A stretch of DNA of 64,000 bases, from the NCBI GenBank assembly GCA_032173965.1, contig CM063283.1, forward strand, positions 81,408,743 through 81,472,742, written 5' to 3'. The DNA comes from Sitta carolinensis (taxonomy: Eukaryota > Chordata > Aves > Passeriformes > Sittidae). The notes beneath the pieces were generated by a model that was given only the letters and a program-made list of their open reading frames with translations, was not told the origin of the DNA and searched no databases. Made by a program: the position numbers and the translations under genes. Positions 1-13,200 of this stretch are shown piece after piece. Position 1 is the first letter of the stretch, and every line of letters starts with the position of its first letter.

Positions 1-896
1 CGTCCTGTGGCTCTGTCATCTTTCAGCAGAACTGCTCTGTGCAGTCTGCTTTCTGAAGGGTTTTCATTTCACTATCTCCCAAGCTACTGATAGCATCTTG
101 TGACTGAATCTGTCATTTTCTTGTGAACGGTATATCTCACTGAAGCCTCATCTTACCAGAACTCTGATACAGTCTGTAATACACATGAAAGGAGTATTTT
201 CAAGACATCCCAAAACAGAGATCATAATGAGAAGGCTAAGGCCATTGATGGGCCTGTAATGTATTTTTAGCTAAAAAGAAGTTAAAAGGATATAAAAGGA
301 TATTTTTGCTCTTTTTCCATTTCTGTCACTACCTGTGTAGTGCTCTGTCAAAGAAGAAAAGCTTAATGACATGTCAGAAAATGCTGAGGAGAGTAGAGGC
401 CCTTCCCTGCATTCCTGACATCTTTTGCCAAATCCTGCATTCTTAGACCCACATTAAAAAACAAAACAAAAAAAACAAAAAAACAAACAAAAAAAAAAAG
501 TCATCCCTTGTCCTGTGTATAGAGACATAGATCTTCCTCTTTCCTAGATTTCGATAGATTTGCCTTTCTCTTTCATAGCTTTCCTGTTGGACAGGAATAT
601 TCATATGAGTGTGTAGGGAATGGTGATCCAGGGTTACTACTTAGGGTTAGAATTACAGACTTAAAATGTCAGGCAGTTTTCTGACACTTGGGCCCACATT
701 TCACCCCACAGAACAGAGCCAGAGTGTCTCTGCAACATGAGCCAGGCCTATGGTGGCCATCCAGCAGGAAAGGTGGTAGATGTGCTCATAATAAGAAGGT
801 TGAAAGGCTCCAATGCCTCTGTTTGTCAAAACAGGATCAGAGGAAATCCTTCCTAAATCTATTTCTCTCTATTGGCAAAGCAATGGGCAGACAGCC
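1..896. other. Unique noncoding DNA, no gene recognised
   Basis: No coding exon or known repeat is recognised. The only distinct feature is an A-rich, C-interrupted stretch at 456-499. An open frame from 688 to 1104 runs from this segment into the LTR-type repeat that follows; it has no recognisable domain and is not called a gene. Confidence 0.6.
456..499. repeat. A-rich low-complexity tract
   Basis: Blocks of 3 to 11 adenines separated by single cytosines, about 44 bp. No flanking duplication was noticed. It is simple-sequence DNA; a decayed retroposon tail is possible but unsupported. Confidence 0.85.
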
Positions 897-1636
897 TGTA
901 TTGGGTTTGCATAGCCTGGTTTTCATAGTGGGAAGGGCTACAGGGGTGGCTTCTGTGAGAATCTGCCAGAAGTTTCCCCCACATCCAGCAGAGGCAGTGC
1001 CAGCTGGCTTCATGATGGACCTGCTTCTGGCCAAGGCCTATCCCATCAGGAATGACAGTAATGCCTCTGTGATAACATATTCAAGAAGGAAAAAAAGTTA
1101 TTGATATGATGTAATTGCTCTCAGAGAAGAGAGGAGTGAGAAAGTGTGATAGGAACAGCTCTGCAGACACAAAGGTCAATGAAGAAAGTAGGGCAGGAGG
1201 TGCTCCAGGCACCAGAGGTGGGATTTCCCTTCAGCTTCTGGGGCAGCCCATGGAGGAGCACAGGGATGCAGAGATCCACCTGCAGGTCATGGAGGAGACC
1301 CACACCAGGGCAGGTGGATTTCTGAAAGGGGGCTGTGAGCCCATGGGAAACCTGTGCTGGAGAAGATTCCTGGCAGTGATCTGTTGACTCATGGAGAGAG
1401 GAGCCCATGCTGGAGCAGGTTTCCTGGAAGGACTTGTGGTCTGTGATGTATCCTTTCTGGAGCAGGCTGTTCCTCAAAGACAGCACCCCCTGAAGAAGTG
1501 ACCCGTGTTGCAGCAGTTCATGAAGGACTCCTTGGGTGGACTCATGTTACAGAGGCCCACGGAGGGCTGTCTACCATGGGAAGGACTCACCTGGGGAGGG
1601 TGGAGCAGGGGGAGGACTCCTTTCAGTGTCTGGAAC
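897..1636 (+). mobile_element. Decayed avian LTR-type repeat (ERVL-like), truncated at 3' end
   Basis: The segment opens near 'tattgggtttgcatagcctg' and continues with an 'ataacatattcaagaagg' block (TATA-like area near 1075-1090). A stretch of degenerate repeats follows, built on 'gctggagcaggtttcctgg' and 'cccatgggaa', from about 1200 to 1620. I recognise this order from a common avian interspersed LTR repeat, by memory only; the family name is uncertain. The usual 3' end with a polyadenylation signal is not seen, so the copy appears truncated near 1636. Short open frames on both strands here (for example 1121-1486 on the minus strand) are by-products of the repeat. Left and right edges are approximate. 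Confidence 0.6.
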
Positions 1637-2156
1637 TATCCCCTGCACTATTTAAACTGCTAGTTCATGCTTTCTCTGTGTAACCTCTCTGACATATTGG
1701 GCTTTTACTTGCTTATTATATTGCATAATAATTCATAGCATTTGTGTGAAAACTATTTCTCTGAGGAGGAACACTTCCCACCTCTGTGAAGGGATTGGCA
1801 CTATTCTGAACTTGCAAAATTACTCTTTTCTAAAAACTAGCCTATATGACATTAAAATCGTAGCACCCAGTCAGCAGACTGTGTACCATCAGATTTAAAA
1901 TAGATTAAGTGAAAAGAGAAACCAAGGTGGAAATTCGAAGTCAGTTGTCACAGCTAGAGCCTAGCTGCATATAGCTCTAGTCTGATTTTTGTAAATGGTT
2001 CTGGAAATAGAGAGTGGATGACAAAGATCAGGACAAGCAGTGTCCTTCTGTTATGTCAAGATTTTGAGAAACTAGTGGGAGCTGCCATGGAAAGAAGCAG
2101 CTCTGTTCTTACTCAGTGCTCATGTCAAGATGATCACCACACCTAATAAACGGGGC

Positions 2157-2227
2157 TTGGTGGGGGGTTTTTTGTGGGTTCTTCATGGGGTTTTTTGGGT
2201 TTTGTTTGGGTTGTTTTGGTTTTTTTA
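2157..2227 (+). repeat. G/T-rich low-complexity tract with five G-runs
   Basis: The strand is almost entirely G and T. Five runs of three or more G lie at 2162-2167, 2176-2178, 2187-2190, 2197-2199 and 2208-2210, separated by 8, 8, 6 and 8 bases. This spacing could form a G-quadruplex with longish loops, which is inference only. Confidence 0.7.
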
Positions 2228-5200
2228 TAGAATAAAATGGAGTCAGAATTATCTGCAAGGATTTACTTCCCAGGGAACAGCACATGGGAGAAAAATGTGA
2301 GATTATTCCTTAAAAAATGAAGAAGAAAAAAAAATCTTTCCTCAATGTACTTCCTGAAGAAGCAATTTTTCAGTAGAGGTAACATTCCTCTCTGGACACT
2401 TATAAGCCTACACTCTGTCAGGTGCAGGTATTTTTGAAGGAGCAAAACAGAAGGTGTGCTTAAAAAATATTTAAAGTGCTTTCTCTTTAAGTTTGCTGAA
2501 CAAAGATGTAATTTCAGAGCGCTGTGCCATCAGTTGTTACAGTGTAAAATCAGATATGAGAGGTCATTCCCTGGCACTAACAGCTCTGGGTACACTTGCT
2601 CAATGACCTCTGTTTTCCTGATGGGTAAATTCATTATGTGATTGTCTCTGCTTCAAATTAAAAGAGCTCTTCCATTCTCCACAGGAAGAGATCAAACAGT
2701 CCCATGTGACTTGCAAATTAGTCTTCTAAATGAAGGTCCCCACACAAACAATTAGGTTGCTTTAATGTGAAATAGTAACATTATCTATTTTCAGTACAAA
2801 TGTCTGGACAGTTATCTTCCACTCCTCTTTTTTAAACTGAGTTTTCATTGAGCTTAATGCAACAAAGTATTTCTGACACTACAGGCTTATCAAAACAATT
2901 TAGAAGGCATAGTTTCAGTGTCAACTATAAATCTTAAGAATCCAGTGGTTTGAATATTGTTTTTGAATCTCATGTACGTGCAAAGATCTCACATACCCTG
3001 AGTGTGCACAGAGGTGTGTCTGTGTGGAGGCCATCTCCAGCCTGGAGTGACCAGCAGGGCCAGAGCTTCTGCTTTGATGAGCCCAGGAACAAACTCATGA
3101 TTTACCAAGGCTAATCCTTCCAGACTCACTGTGGCTGTACCCTGCATTTGCAGGGAAAAAATCAGGAGAAACCAGAGGAGCACTGCTTTATCTTGTCCCC
3201 CTGAAAGGGAGAAAGGAATCCACCACGGGACGAGGCTAATGGGACACACAAAGTTCAAGCAGAAAGGACAGCCCGAGACAGAGGCAGTCTGAAGTCTGAT
3301 TATATAATACTCAAATATATCAACAGAAATCAATCAAAACATTAACATTAAATTATAACCTCGGCTGTTGTTACCTCTTTTTCAGTTGTTTTGCTTCTTT
3401 GTTTATCTAGTTCCCATTCTGTGTATTGAATCAGTTGCAAGCAGGGACATGTCAAGTAAAAAACCTGTGGTCTTTTACTAGATATATGCATTACTGGTCT
3501 CAGCTGTAAAGAATCTGACCCAGATAATTGATCATTCCATAACTTTCATGGATTACATTTTGGCGAAGAAATGCTATTTAAATATTAATTGAGTAGGTGA
3601 TAATAAAAGAATAATTGTTTCAAAAGACTGTGTCACTCTCTGCATCTTCGCTTCTCTCTGGCTATAACCGAAACACTTTTTCCTTCCTTCTACCTCTCTA
3701 AAATAGACTTAAAAATAAAGCAAAAGCAGAAGCAGTAAGGGAGAAGTAGGCCAAAGAGGCAAACCAGGCCTTGTCCTTCAGATTTTAACCTCAAGAATAA
3801 GGTATTAAGAGAAAACTCAGATGATCACTCACTGCAGTTAGAATAATGAAGCAGAATCTTTTCAGGTCGAAATTATCAAACCATTGAAACCTTTGTGATT
3901 GTGACAGCAAACAAAACTGAACTTCTGTTTCAGTTAATGTAAATGATTTAGTCATTGTTCCCTTGCACAAAATCCAATACATTCACATTTCTTCTATTTT
4001 CTGAATGACAGGTACAGCACTCACTTTTATAGTACTTATTTTGTTCTAAATAGCATAGTCCAGAACATTTTGTAAAGAAGGAAATCTAGTGAAGACTAAC
4101 CCTCCTAATGATGTTCTGCAAATCAATATATTTTTTCTATTTAATAACTACATTACAGGGAATCATATTTTTTGTTCTTTTAACCTGTAATTATCTTCTG
4201 ATTTTGTCTTTCAGACCTTGAAATGTCTAACAGTAACTGAATATTTAGCCACCTGATGTTCATTTACTTGCAGAAATGCACATTCCTGTGCAGATCTAAA
4301 GAAGAAATAGGAGACAGAATGTTCTATTTCCAGCACACACAAAAAAACCCTTTAGTATTAAGCAGATAAAGAGCACAAACTCTAGGTGTTTACAATAATA
4401 ACACTCACTGAAATAGTGCAAATACCCTTTTAGCAATAAATATGAATTGAATAACATTTTGCTTTTTATGAAAATGAGTCAGTGTTGAAGCCTGTTAAGC
4501 ATCACGGAAGAAACACAAAGAATTTTTCAGCCGTTCTTTTGGATTTAGTGAGGAGATGGAAGTATCTGCCTAGAACATGAATGCAGACATACATTGCTTC
4601 TCCCCTAAGCAGAGTAGATTTCCACTTTATAACTGTGCAGATCCATGGAGTGAGCATCTCTCCAAAAATGGAAATTAGTTTATCATGCTGAAGAAAATTT
4701 TGTGCAAGTTCCAAAGACTTAACTTTTCTCTAAGCTGACAAGGCATCCTGACCCTGTAAGAATCCCAGTGGCTGCCCTGGTGTCAATTTACAACTGCCTG
4801 TGGGACCACAGTGGAGCCAGACAGAGGCACTGGGAGAGGGACCATGCTTAGGGTGACAGGCCCTCAGAGAACCAGCTATTCCTGGGTTTTGTCCTAGGAA
4901 CACCGCTGGCACTGCTGTCTGGAGAGGAAAGATGGGAAGGCAGAGAAAAGCATATGATGTTACTGTTTGCTGGTTCCAGAATGAGATTTTTAGATGTGAA
5001 GTGCTGAAGCCACTGGCAGCCTATCTGAAAAGAAGCCCTAGGGTTCTGCTGCAGTCCTTTTTGGACCTGTTTTAATAGAGTAATGCACACAACTGAGCCA
5101 AACAGACACAGTAACAGGCAGAAGTATCTATATGTTTATAAAAACACATCTGAGTAAGATTTTCAGTCACATCTAATCTGACTCTACTCTGTCTCAAACT

Positions 5201-7432
5201 TGAGCAAGTGTCCGTGGGGGATCAGAGTGCTATCATACAATGGACCTTTTTTCTACCCAGCTGTTTTAAAGTAAAGAACTGCAGCAGGGGTGTTCTTAAA
5301 TAATCTATATCTTGTGCAGGCAAGACTTGACAGTCAAATTAAAGAAATGGCAGAGTTCACTACCACTAAGTGCCTGTGTCATGGCATTGCTCCACAACAT
5401 GCTGCTCTGATCCAGGCAAGAGCTGCCTGAAGGGCAGATACATGGACATCTCTAAGAGCTCTTGCTCTGAGGTTGCAGACACAGCTTTAACCTCAACATT
5501 TTCACCCTCCTTCACGTTCCCTTGGTTTACTTTACTATATTTTAAGCAATATCTTCTCCAGTCAAATATATTCATGACGCTGTATTTAAGAGTGTTGAAG
5601 GACATTGTGATGAACTCACTTCCTGCTCAGGAAATGCAGCAGGAGAAGAATATTTGTCTTGTGCCTATGCATCTGCATTGAATTACAAGAGTGTGCTGTT
5701 CTGTTCATAGACTATGCAAGGGATCAGGCTCATTTTTAAACAGGAAGATTGTTTTTGTACAACTGTCCCTGAGAAAAAAATTCTCCCCACAGTGGACACT
5801 GGTATGTCGGTTTAGATGCCTGTAACAAGAAAAACTACCTCGACTAAAACAGTTACAATGAAAAATGGAGAGAAATGTCAGCAATCCAGGGTAACTGCCA
5901 AAACAAAATTGTAAATATGTCAATACTTCAATACATTAGCTGTTAGAAGGACTGTCTCCCTGTCCCGACTGGTAATTAATGCTTATCTTCCAAGCCTGAT
6001 ACTGAATGTATTTTGAAACCTTCACTAGGATACTGAACACTCAGAGCTTTACTAGGTTCTATGGTGCGCTGAGTGGCATTTTAGAGGTAGTTCCAGCTGA
6101 GTAGGAAGGGTACATTTACACAGAACAGGTCTGGGTCTGCCTGGCCAAATACCAGTGAGAGCCTAAGCACAGCACCATTCTCTAATGGCTGGACTGGAGG
6201 TGCCCTGCTTTTCATCAGCTTGGGCCACAGTAGAGGGAAAGTTGTTTCAGTCCTCCATGTAGGTACACTAGCAGCAACAGATGAATTTTGTTGGGCCTGA
6301 CCCGTGATAGATTTCATGCTGAGAGCAGCATTGCAACTGTGTGTGACCAGGTGTGCGCTCTGCACATGGCAGGAGCCTCCCGGGCTCCCCTCCTGCCTGT
6401 TGCTTATTTCCAATGATTTTTATACTATCTTAAGATACAAACTAATCTTTACTATCAGCTCAGGCAGACAGTTTCTTATCTCAGTGCTACAGTGGTTTTT
6501 GTTGTTCTGTGTCGATCCTTCGCAATATCTGGGGGTGAAGAAACAGCTTGGAATTCCCTTACAGCCTTTGAACCACCAAAACCACGTATGGGCCAGTGGC
6601 AGCAGCTGCAATTCAAATAATCAGTTTGCTATAAAGAGGCTCTAATGTTAATGACAAGGGGATCCTTATATGGTGCAGAAAGGGCCTGATTGAGGGAGAC
6701 AAATTAAACAGAAATGGCTTTCTCTCCTTTTTGCACTGGGTTATTCTCTACATCCGTAGATAATTTATTCTTGAAGGTCTTAGGAAGAATAAGCTTGTCA
6801 TGTCATCTTATAGCAACAAGAAAAGCTGCAGGAGCAGCAAAAGCAGTAGATCTAAACAATATTTTGGCTGGCCAAGACAGCCATAATGATGACTGCTGAG
6901 AAGGCAATTTTCCTTAGATGTGTACATCTTATCTCCTGTCTCCCAGGCAACTTCTTAACATATTTTTGAAATTACTAAAGACCAACTAATGTATTCTAAT
7001 AGTGTGACAAGCCTTATCAAGCCAGTACAATGCCACGTCATTTTCTATTTTGAGTCCTATACAATGAACCAAACCCAGTAACTAAATACTCATAGTTATA
7101 AGTATTTTTTCCTATATCACCATGTAAATAAAGCTACATTGTTTAAACATTTGGCATGAAAAATAAGTTGAATCTGTACACTGAATTTCTAGACAGGCCA
7201 TATTTGTAATTCTATTGTATACAATATGAAATACCTTAAAAATTATTTTCTCAATGTTCTATATGCTTTAGAAAATATATTTGTATTAAACAAACAAACT
7301 TTCATTTCTCAGTACCAAAATCCTATCTTTGTATTTTGCAACATTCAGAATAATCAATATTTTAAAACCTACAATCAGTAGCATCAAAAATACAGAAATA
7401 TTTTTCTCCATCTGAAAGCACTTGAAAAATAT

Positions 7433-7458
7433 ATTAATTAATTAATTAATTAATTAAT
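7433..7458. repeat. (ATTA)n microsatellite
   Basis: Six and a half uninterrupted copies of the tetranucleotide ATTA, followed directly by 'atgcatgc'. The unit is largely self-complementary (TTAA core). Confidence 0.95.
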
Positions 7459-8645
7459 GCATGCAGTCATTCTTGACGCAGTTGCTCGTGGATATCATAA
7501 GACATAAAGGCTGATTTGGGATGTAGACTGTCAGCTCCCGTGGCATAACTTGACACAGTAGAGTGCACTTTTCAAACTTTATTAAAGATTGAATATGTTC
7601 TTATTGTCTTCTTACAGTTGATGCAGAGACAGAGAATAAAATAGCTTATAATTTTTAATTTGAGTCAGAAAATATTTCCTTAACCTATATTCCTATACAT
7701 AAAAAACCCCATTCTGTATCTACAGGAGAAAATATAAAAAATATCCCCCCCAAAAAGCAAAGTATAGTTAAAAACTCAACAGATCCATGAACACAGGAAG
7801 AAATCTCTCTTTTGAGAAATATTACTGCTTCGAATAAAGAACTACATAGAAAAATAGTATGAAAAAAATAATACCTCTTTTTAAAGAACAATAGTCTTGT
7901 TCACTAAGCAGTAAGAAGACAGGAATTCCCATTTTTAAGACTTATATTTTCCATGTACATGATAATGACTGCACTTGGCATCAGAGATAAACCCAGTATT
8001 AAGAGAGAAAGAATTCATTTCTTTTAAAGTCTTATTCCAGACTGCTGAAACAAGAATACATCTCTTTTCTGCAATCTTGCTATCAAATTTGCTGTTCCTA
8101 CTTTGCAGTGAATAAAAGATACTTCTGGATCAATGGTTTATTTCAGTTTCACTACAACCTGCATCTTACAAAGAAGTCATAAACAAGATTTGCTGAAACA
8201 GAATTGTATAAGTTCTGTATTTCTGAATAAGCGTGCTAATACTTCGTTTGAAAAATATTGCAATACACTTTACTACATGTAGAAAGTTAGAAAGGAAAAT
8301 GAACAACAGGGCTAAATCTTAAGGTTATTCAATCTATATACACCATATGATCTGAGAGAATGGTTTGTAACAGAAACAATCTTTAGTGACATATCAGGCT
8401 TAGAAAGTGTTGCCATTTAATTTTTAAAGAGCTTGAATTTGTAGTGGAATGGCAATAACTATCAGTCACTGGAGGGACGGGCTGCCTAGAACAAATGCAG
8501 AGCACAGATGAGGGCAGAGGACCAGCACAGGATCATTTTCCAAGACTGAAGTTTTCATTTAAACAAAACAGATTGAAGTATTAGGTGTGAGTTGTTTGTT
8601 CTTTTTCCTGTTGATTTATTTCTGCCTACAATAAAACCTTTGTTG

Positions 8646-9598
8646 ATGCAGTCAAAGACCAGGGATTGAGTGCACCCTCAATCAGTTTGCAGAAGACACT
8701 AAGCTGGGCAGGAGCTCTGGTCTGCTGGAGGTTAGGAAGGCTGAAGAGGGATTGGACAGGCTGGATCAGTGGGCTGAGGATAATGATATGAGGTTTATTA
8801 AGGCAAAGTAAGAGGTTCTGCACTTGGGTCACAACACCCCATGTGGTGCTACAGGCTGGGGCCAACGTGGCTGGCAAGATGCCTGGTGGAAAAAGACCTA
8901 GGAATGCTGGTTGACGGCAGCTGAACATGAGCCAGCATGTGCCTAGGTGGCCAAGAAGGCCAATGGTATCCTGGCCTGGATCAGCAATAGTGCATCCAGC
9001 AGGACCAGGGCAGGGATCATCCCCATGTACTCAGCACCGGTGAAGCCGCACATCAAGTCCTGTGATCACTTCTGAGCCCCTCACTACAAGAAGGACATTG
9101 AGGTACTGGAGTGAATCCAGAGAAGGGCAATGGAGCTGGTGAAGCGTCTGAAGCACAAGTCCTGTGAGGGAACTGGGATTCTTTAGCCTGGAATAAAAGA
9201 GACTCAGTGCTTAGTGCCATAGTGCTCTGTACAACTACATGAAAGGAGATCATAGTAAGATAAGGGTCGGTTTTCTCTCCCACACAACAGGACTAGAAGA
9301 AATGGCCTCAAGCTGCACCAGAGGAGGTTCAGTTTGGACATCAGGAAGAATTTTTTCACTGAAAAACTGGTTAGACATTGGAATGAACTGCTTAGAGAGG
9401 ATGTGGAGTCACCATCCCTGGAAGCGTTCAGGAATGAACTGCTTAGAGAGGATGTGGAGTCACCATCCCTGGAAGCGTTCAGGAAACAACTGGGCACAGC
9501 ACTGAGTGCTACGGTTTGGTTCATGTGGTGTTGGATCAAAAGTTGGACTCAATGACCTTGGAGATCTTTTCCAGCCTTAATGTTTTTAAGATTCTATG
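8646..9598 (+). mobile_element. CR1 LINE, 5'-truncated, + strand
   Basis: The sequence matches the avian CR1 consensus order I know. First comes the C-terminal part of the reverse-transcriptase ORF ('agtttgcagaagacactaag', 'tggatcagtgggctgagg', 'gaacatgagccagcatgtg', 'tactcagcaccggtgaagcc'). The 3' region follows ('aggaagaattttttcactg', 'gtcaccatccctggaagcg'), then the CR1 3' end near 9541-9598. Every frame is broken by stops and indels, so no protein is made. The element is about 950 bp; full-length CR1 is about 4.5 kb, so the 5' truncation is typical. It contains an exact 51-bp tandem duplication at 9380-9481. Antisense open frames in this interval are shadows of the CR1. The 5' edge is approximate. 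Confidence 0.9.
9380..9481 (+). repeat. Exact 51-bp tandem duplication inside CR1
   Basis: The 51 bases at 9380-9430 are repeated without a mismatch at 9431-9481. The unit begins 'ggaatgaactgcttagag' and ends 'ggaagcgttca'. The CR1 consensus has this segment once. Because the copies are identical while the surrounding CR1 is diverged, the duplication is younger than the insertion. Confidence 0.97.
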
Positions 9599-10238
9599 TC
9601 CAGAATGTGGTTAAATGCACACTGCTAACCAGTACATTTTGCTTCATTTGAAACAGCTTTAATTGTGCACACTTAAGTTTGGGAAACTTGGGCTCCACTG
9701 CCATTGCTACTATACATGCTCACATGCCTGCTGCCAGGTACCAGGCACTAGAAATAATTATACAGAAACCTACAGCTCCTAATAATTCCTACCAGAACCA
9801 ATATGACAAACAGACTGCTTTTAAGGACCTAAAAGGAAACATAGAGGGTAGTAATAGTCAGAAAGAATTTTATTAAAAACAAACCATAACAAATGAAATG
9901 AAATCAAAGCAATTTCCTAATACTCAAGGAAAAGAAAATTTCTAATGTCATGGTAAAATTCCACTTGTGAATTCATTATCAGTGGTTCAGGTACACCCTG
10001 AAAAAGACTGAGTAATGTTCTACAAGGATCAGTCCTAAGGGAGTGGTATTCAATTACCCAAATAGAAAATATTTTGATTATATTTGAAGACACCAATAAA
10101 CTGATATTATAATTGCGAAATGGGAATAGAGTTAATGGAATCCTGATTCTCAGGGAAATGATGTAAAGGAAAGGAAAAGATGCTGTTTATTATGGGCAAA
10201 TACCAAGCTATGATCTTGGGTAAAAACAATTAACTGGG

Positions 10239-10277
<39 letters not shown>
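10239..10277 (+). repeat. Poly-A tract (39 A)
   Basis: Thirty-nine uninterrupted adenines, followed by 'gggaagggaac'. No element ending here could be named from the upstream sequence. It may be a homopolymer slippage product or a retroposon tail. Confidence 0.95.
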
Positions 10278-10280
<3 letters not shown>

Positions 10281-13200
10281 AAGGGAACAAAGGGCTGAGT
10301 TAGAGCTCAGTAGAAGTATATTTAGAATTGTTGTGAATCATAGCTTCAAGGATTGTGTAAATGCAAAGCCCAAGCAATTAATCATGTAGAATGATTAATA
10401 AAATGTCATAGCTAACAGGACATTTCAAATAATCCTTCTCCTTTCAGCACTGACCTCTGCTGCAGTGCAGCAACACTGATTGTTGAGCAATGAAATCCAA
10501 GAAAGACAGGAGGTACCTGGGCGGCTTTCAGAGATAAAATTTTCTCGGAAGAGCAGGAAGACAGGACCAAAAAACAGATGAAGAGGAAAGTTTGAGTGAG
10601 ATAGAGTTCTATTGCTTGTTGCCTAATTACTCTCAGGATGACAATTATGGCTTCAAGCTTTGATCTTTGAATGCTGAATCCTCTTAAAGGAAAATAAAAT
10701 TACTTGTATGCCCCACGAAGTCCTGTCATGGAACTTAATGGCTTTTCTCACTTCCCAGAAATGCTGCAAGTAACAATGATATATATTATAATGTCACCAG
10801 GCTGCCTATCCCTATTTATTTTTAAATTCTCAACTAATTCCCTTTTTCATCCTTTTCCAAAAATATTAGCAACATTCTTTTACTTCCTGTTCTAGCTTTA
10901 GAATCTTTAGGAAACTCTTATTTCACATCTTCAAGCCTTGCCCATCAACCACAACACCTAGAAGTATCTTTTATTATGTTCTTTTGAATCCAGGACTTTT
11001 CTGGATCTTGGAAAATACGACAGACACTGAAACTGTTGCCAGCCATGATGATCCTTAAACAATCCCAGCACTTATTGAACCAGGCGTTCAGTACTCAAAT
11101 TATTTTTTCAGGCTATACCTGAGCTCAAGCACTGCTTGGATTACATTCATTTCCCACTACAGCCAATGCTGAGTTTGTCTTAAAGGAAGAAAGTGTGAGA
11201 GACAGAGAATAATCACAAACTTTAGCTACTTCATTCTAGTTGCTTTCATTTTTCCAGCCCTATCCAAGGTCCTGTGAAGCCCCCAGAAATGTAAGGTAAC
11301 TTTTTCAACCTGCAGAGCACATACAGCATAAATCCCGCCTGCCTGGTGGGAAAGAGAGGGGGTGCATCCTGTGCCCTTGCTTGCAGAGCTACAGTTTCTA
11401 GCTAACTGTGTGCTCCTCAGAAGAGACTGTTCCAGCAGGGCATGGTCACCCTGTTTACACCTGGTTAGCATCATATTCATTTCCTGGCCTGCAGGAGAGG
11501 CATTAGTAAACTGTGAAGTTTTCAATGCCTTGTACCCAGACTACACCATTTCTGGTGCCTTGATCTGATTGGAGATGTTCGTTGCCCATGTTTTTTGTTC
11601 AGTATAAGCAAGGTGTGGGCCAAGAAGGGATGGGGCTAGCTTGATCATGCCCTGTCATAGCCTAGGCATCTGGCCTGGCTAGACATCCCCCCCTTGCAGG
11701 GGCTGGGAGTGCTCCCAACATCCACCCTATAGAAACAACTCCTGAGACCTGAGTTTACCTAGAAATAAATCATTAGCCCGACAAGAAAATCTCTTCATAT
11801 AAACACCATTGTGAGCATCCAAGTTTCAGACACTGCTGAAATGCATGAAATTTCTATTCAGGTGGGAAATCATTAAGTGCCTCGACAAATAAATGCCAAT
11901 ACCGTCTTTTACTGCTATCCTTCTGTTTCTTGGGATGGATGACTGATAACTCAGGGACAGGGAAGGGGAAGAGAGAATAAAAGGTGGGAAGTTTCCCACT
12001 GTCAGCCACAGTGTAATACTCTCCTGGCTACTTTCTAGGAGAAAAAGCCTTGTATGATTCATGTAACAGCAATCACTGCTCCAGATGAATGTTAAGCACC
12101 TGTGTTCCCTTATAGCTTGTTCCCTTGCCACTTCTAACTTCTCAATAATGATAAAATAGGTATGGCCCCTTCCTATTTTACATAGCTTCTTTGACAGTGC
12201 TTCAGCTATCCATCTCTCCATTTTCCAGGGCCGTTTTACTATAGTTACTCTTAACAGTCCCAATTTTCTCCCTTCAAAGAGTGATCAGCATGATAATTAT
12301 TCAACTAGAATTAAGAAATCACATCAAATCCTGTTACCAGTGACTAACCACTATGTCCTAACTTGTGTTTTTCCATGACAACAGTCTTTTTACAGTGCTT
12401 ACTTCTACGTGTTGTCCAGAGTAATTCAAACTGCCTTCTACAGCCTGGCGTTTTCCCATTTCAAGGTAGTTTCTTGCCCCAGAGATTTAAAGAAACTCTC
12501 TTTTTGCCATGTGCAGCATATTCTACAAGGGAACAGATCCAGTACTTGGCATCTATTAAGCATCTGTGTTCCAACTAACAATTAATTAGGATTAAGGGAT
12601 GTTGAAAATATATCTTATAGAAGAAGGAAATAATTACCAACTATTAGTCATGTATTATGATTATGTATTATTCTTCCTGGTACTTAAAATCTAATTGCAT
12701 GCATTTTCCAGAGGATCCAAGGAAACTTGTGAAATGTTTAAATTGCCTTATAACCCAGGATCAATTGAGAAATGTCCAAGTTTCTCGCAGGTGAACTAAT
12801 GTTTTACTGCAGTACTTCTGTCTCTCTGTTCATGCTTTTGTTTGAAATACAACCTGGACCTTGCAGCACCCCAAATTATGGTTTACTGCTGCACAGCAAG
12901 GAAGGCAAGCTCTAGTTAGAGGACATTGTTGCAGACCATAGAAGTTCTACAGTCCTGTCAGTGAACAGGAAAGAATGCCACTGCGGGATGCCATTGCTGG
13001 GGGAGGATGTCCTGCATCCACTTGTCAGTGGAAGGGGTTTTTAGGTGAGGTTACAAAGCTTTAAGTTTCTACTTCATCCCTTATGGATATGTACCTGATG
13101 TTGTGGTAAAAAAGAATGCATCAGGAGAGCTCTCCTTCCCCATCATATTCATGAGAGGAGCTCTTCAGCACATTGGCCATTTATATCCTTCAAGTGATCT

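Larger units (their letters stand above)
1637..8645. other. Long AT-rich unique stretch, no gene recognised
   Basis: About 7 kb of AT-rich noncoding DNA. It has no CR1 end, LTR edge or convincing exon that I can name. It contains a G-run cluster at 2162-2210 and an (ATTA)n microsatellite at 7433-7458. Open frames in it are at most about 115 codons, lack recognisable domains and are what chance would give. Confidence 0.6.

Noticed and set aside
688..1104. 138-codon plus-strand open frame
   Set aside because: It runs from unique DNA into an LTR-type repeat and has no recognisable domain or splice context.
1121..1486. 121-codon minus-strand frame
   Set aside because: It is antisense to the degenerate LTR-type repeat at 897-1636.
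2989..3333. 114-codon minus-strand frame
   Set aside because: No domain, signal peptide context or splice support; treated as chance.
9204..9539. 111-codon minus-strand frame with an internal repeated block
   Set aside because: It is antisense to the CR1; the protein repeat only reflects the 51-bp DNA duplication.
11570..11800. Possible LTR fragment (C-run, 'accctatagaaac', 'gaaataaatcattagcccg')
   Set aside because: The polyadenylation-like and TATA-like words are suggestive, but no TG...CA ends, target duplication or family match could be established.
11826..12263. 145-codon minus-strand open frame
   Set aside because: No domain, no splice context and composition like the surrounding DNA; the length is within chance for 64 kb.
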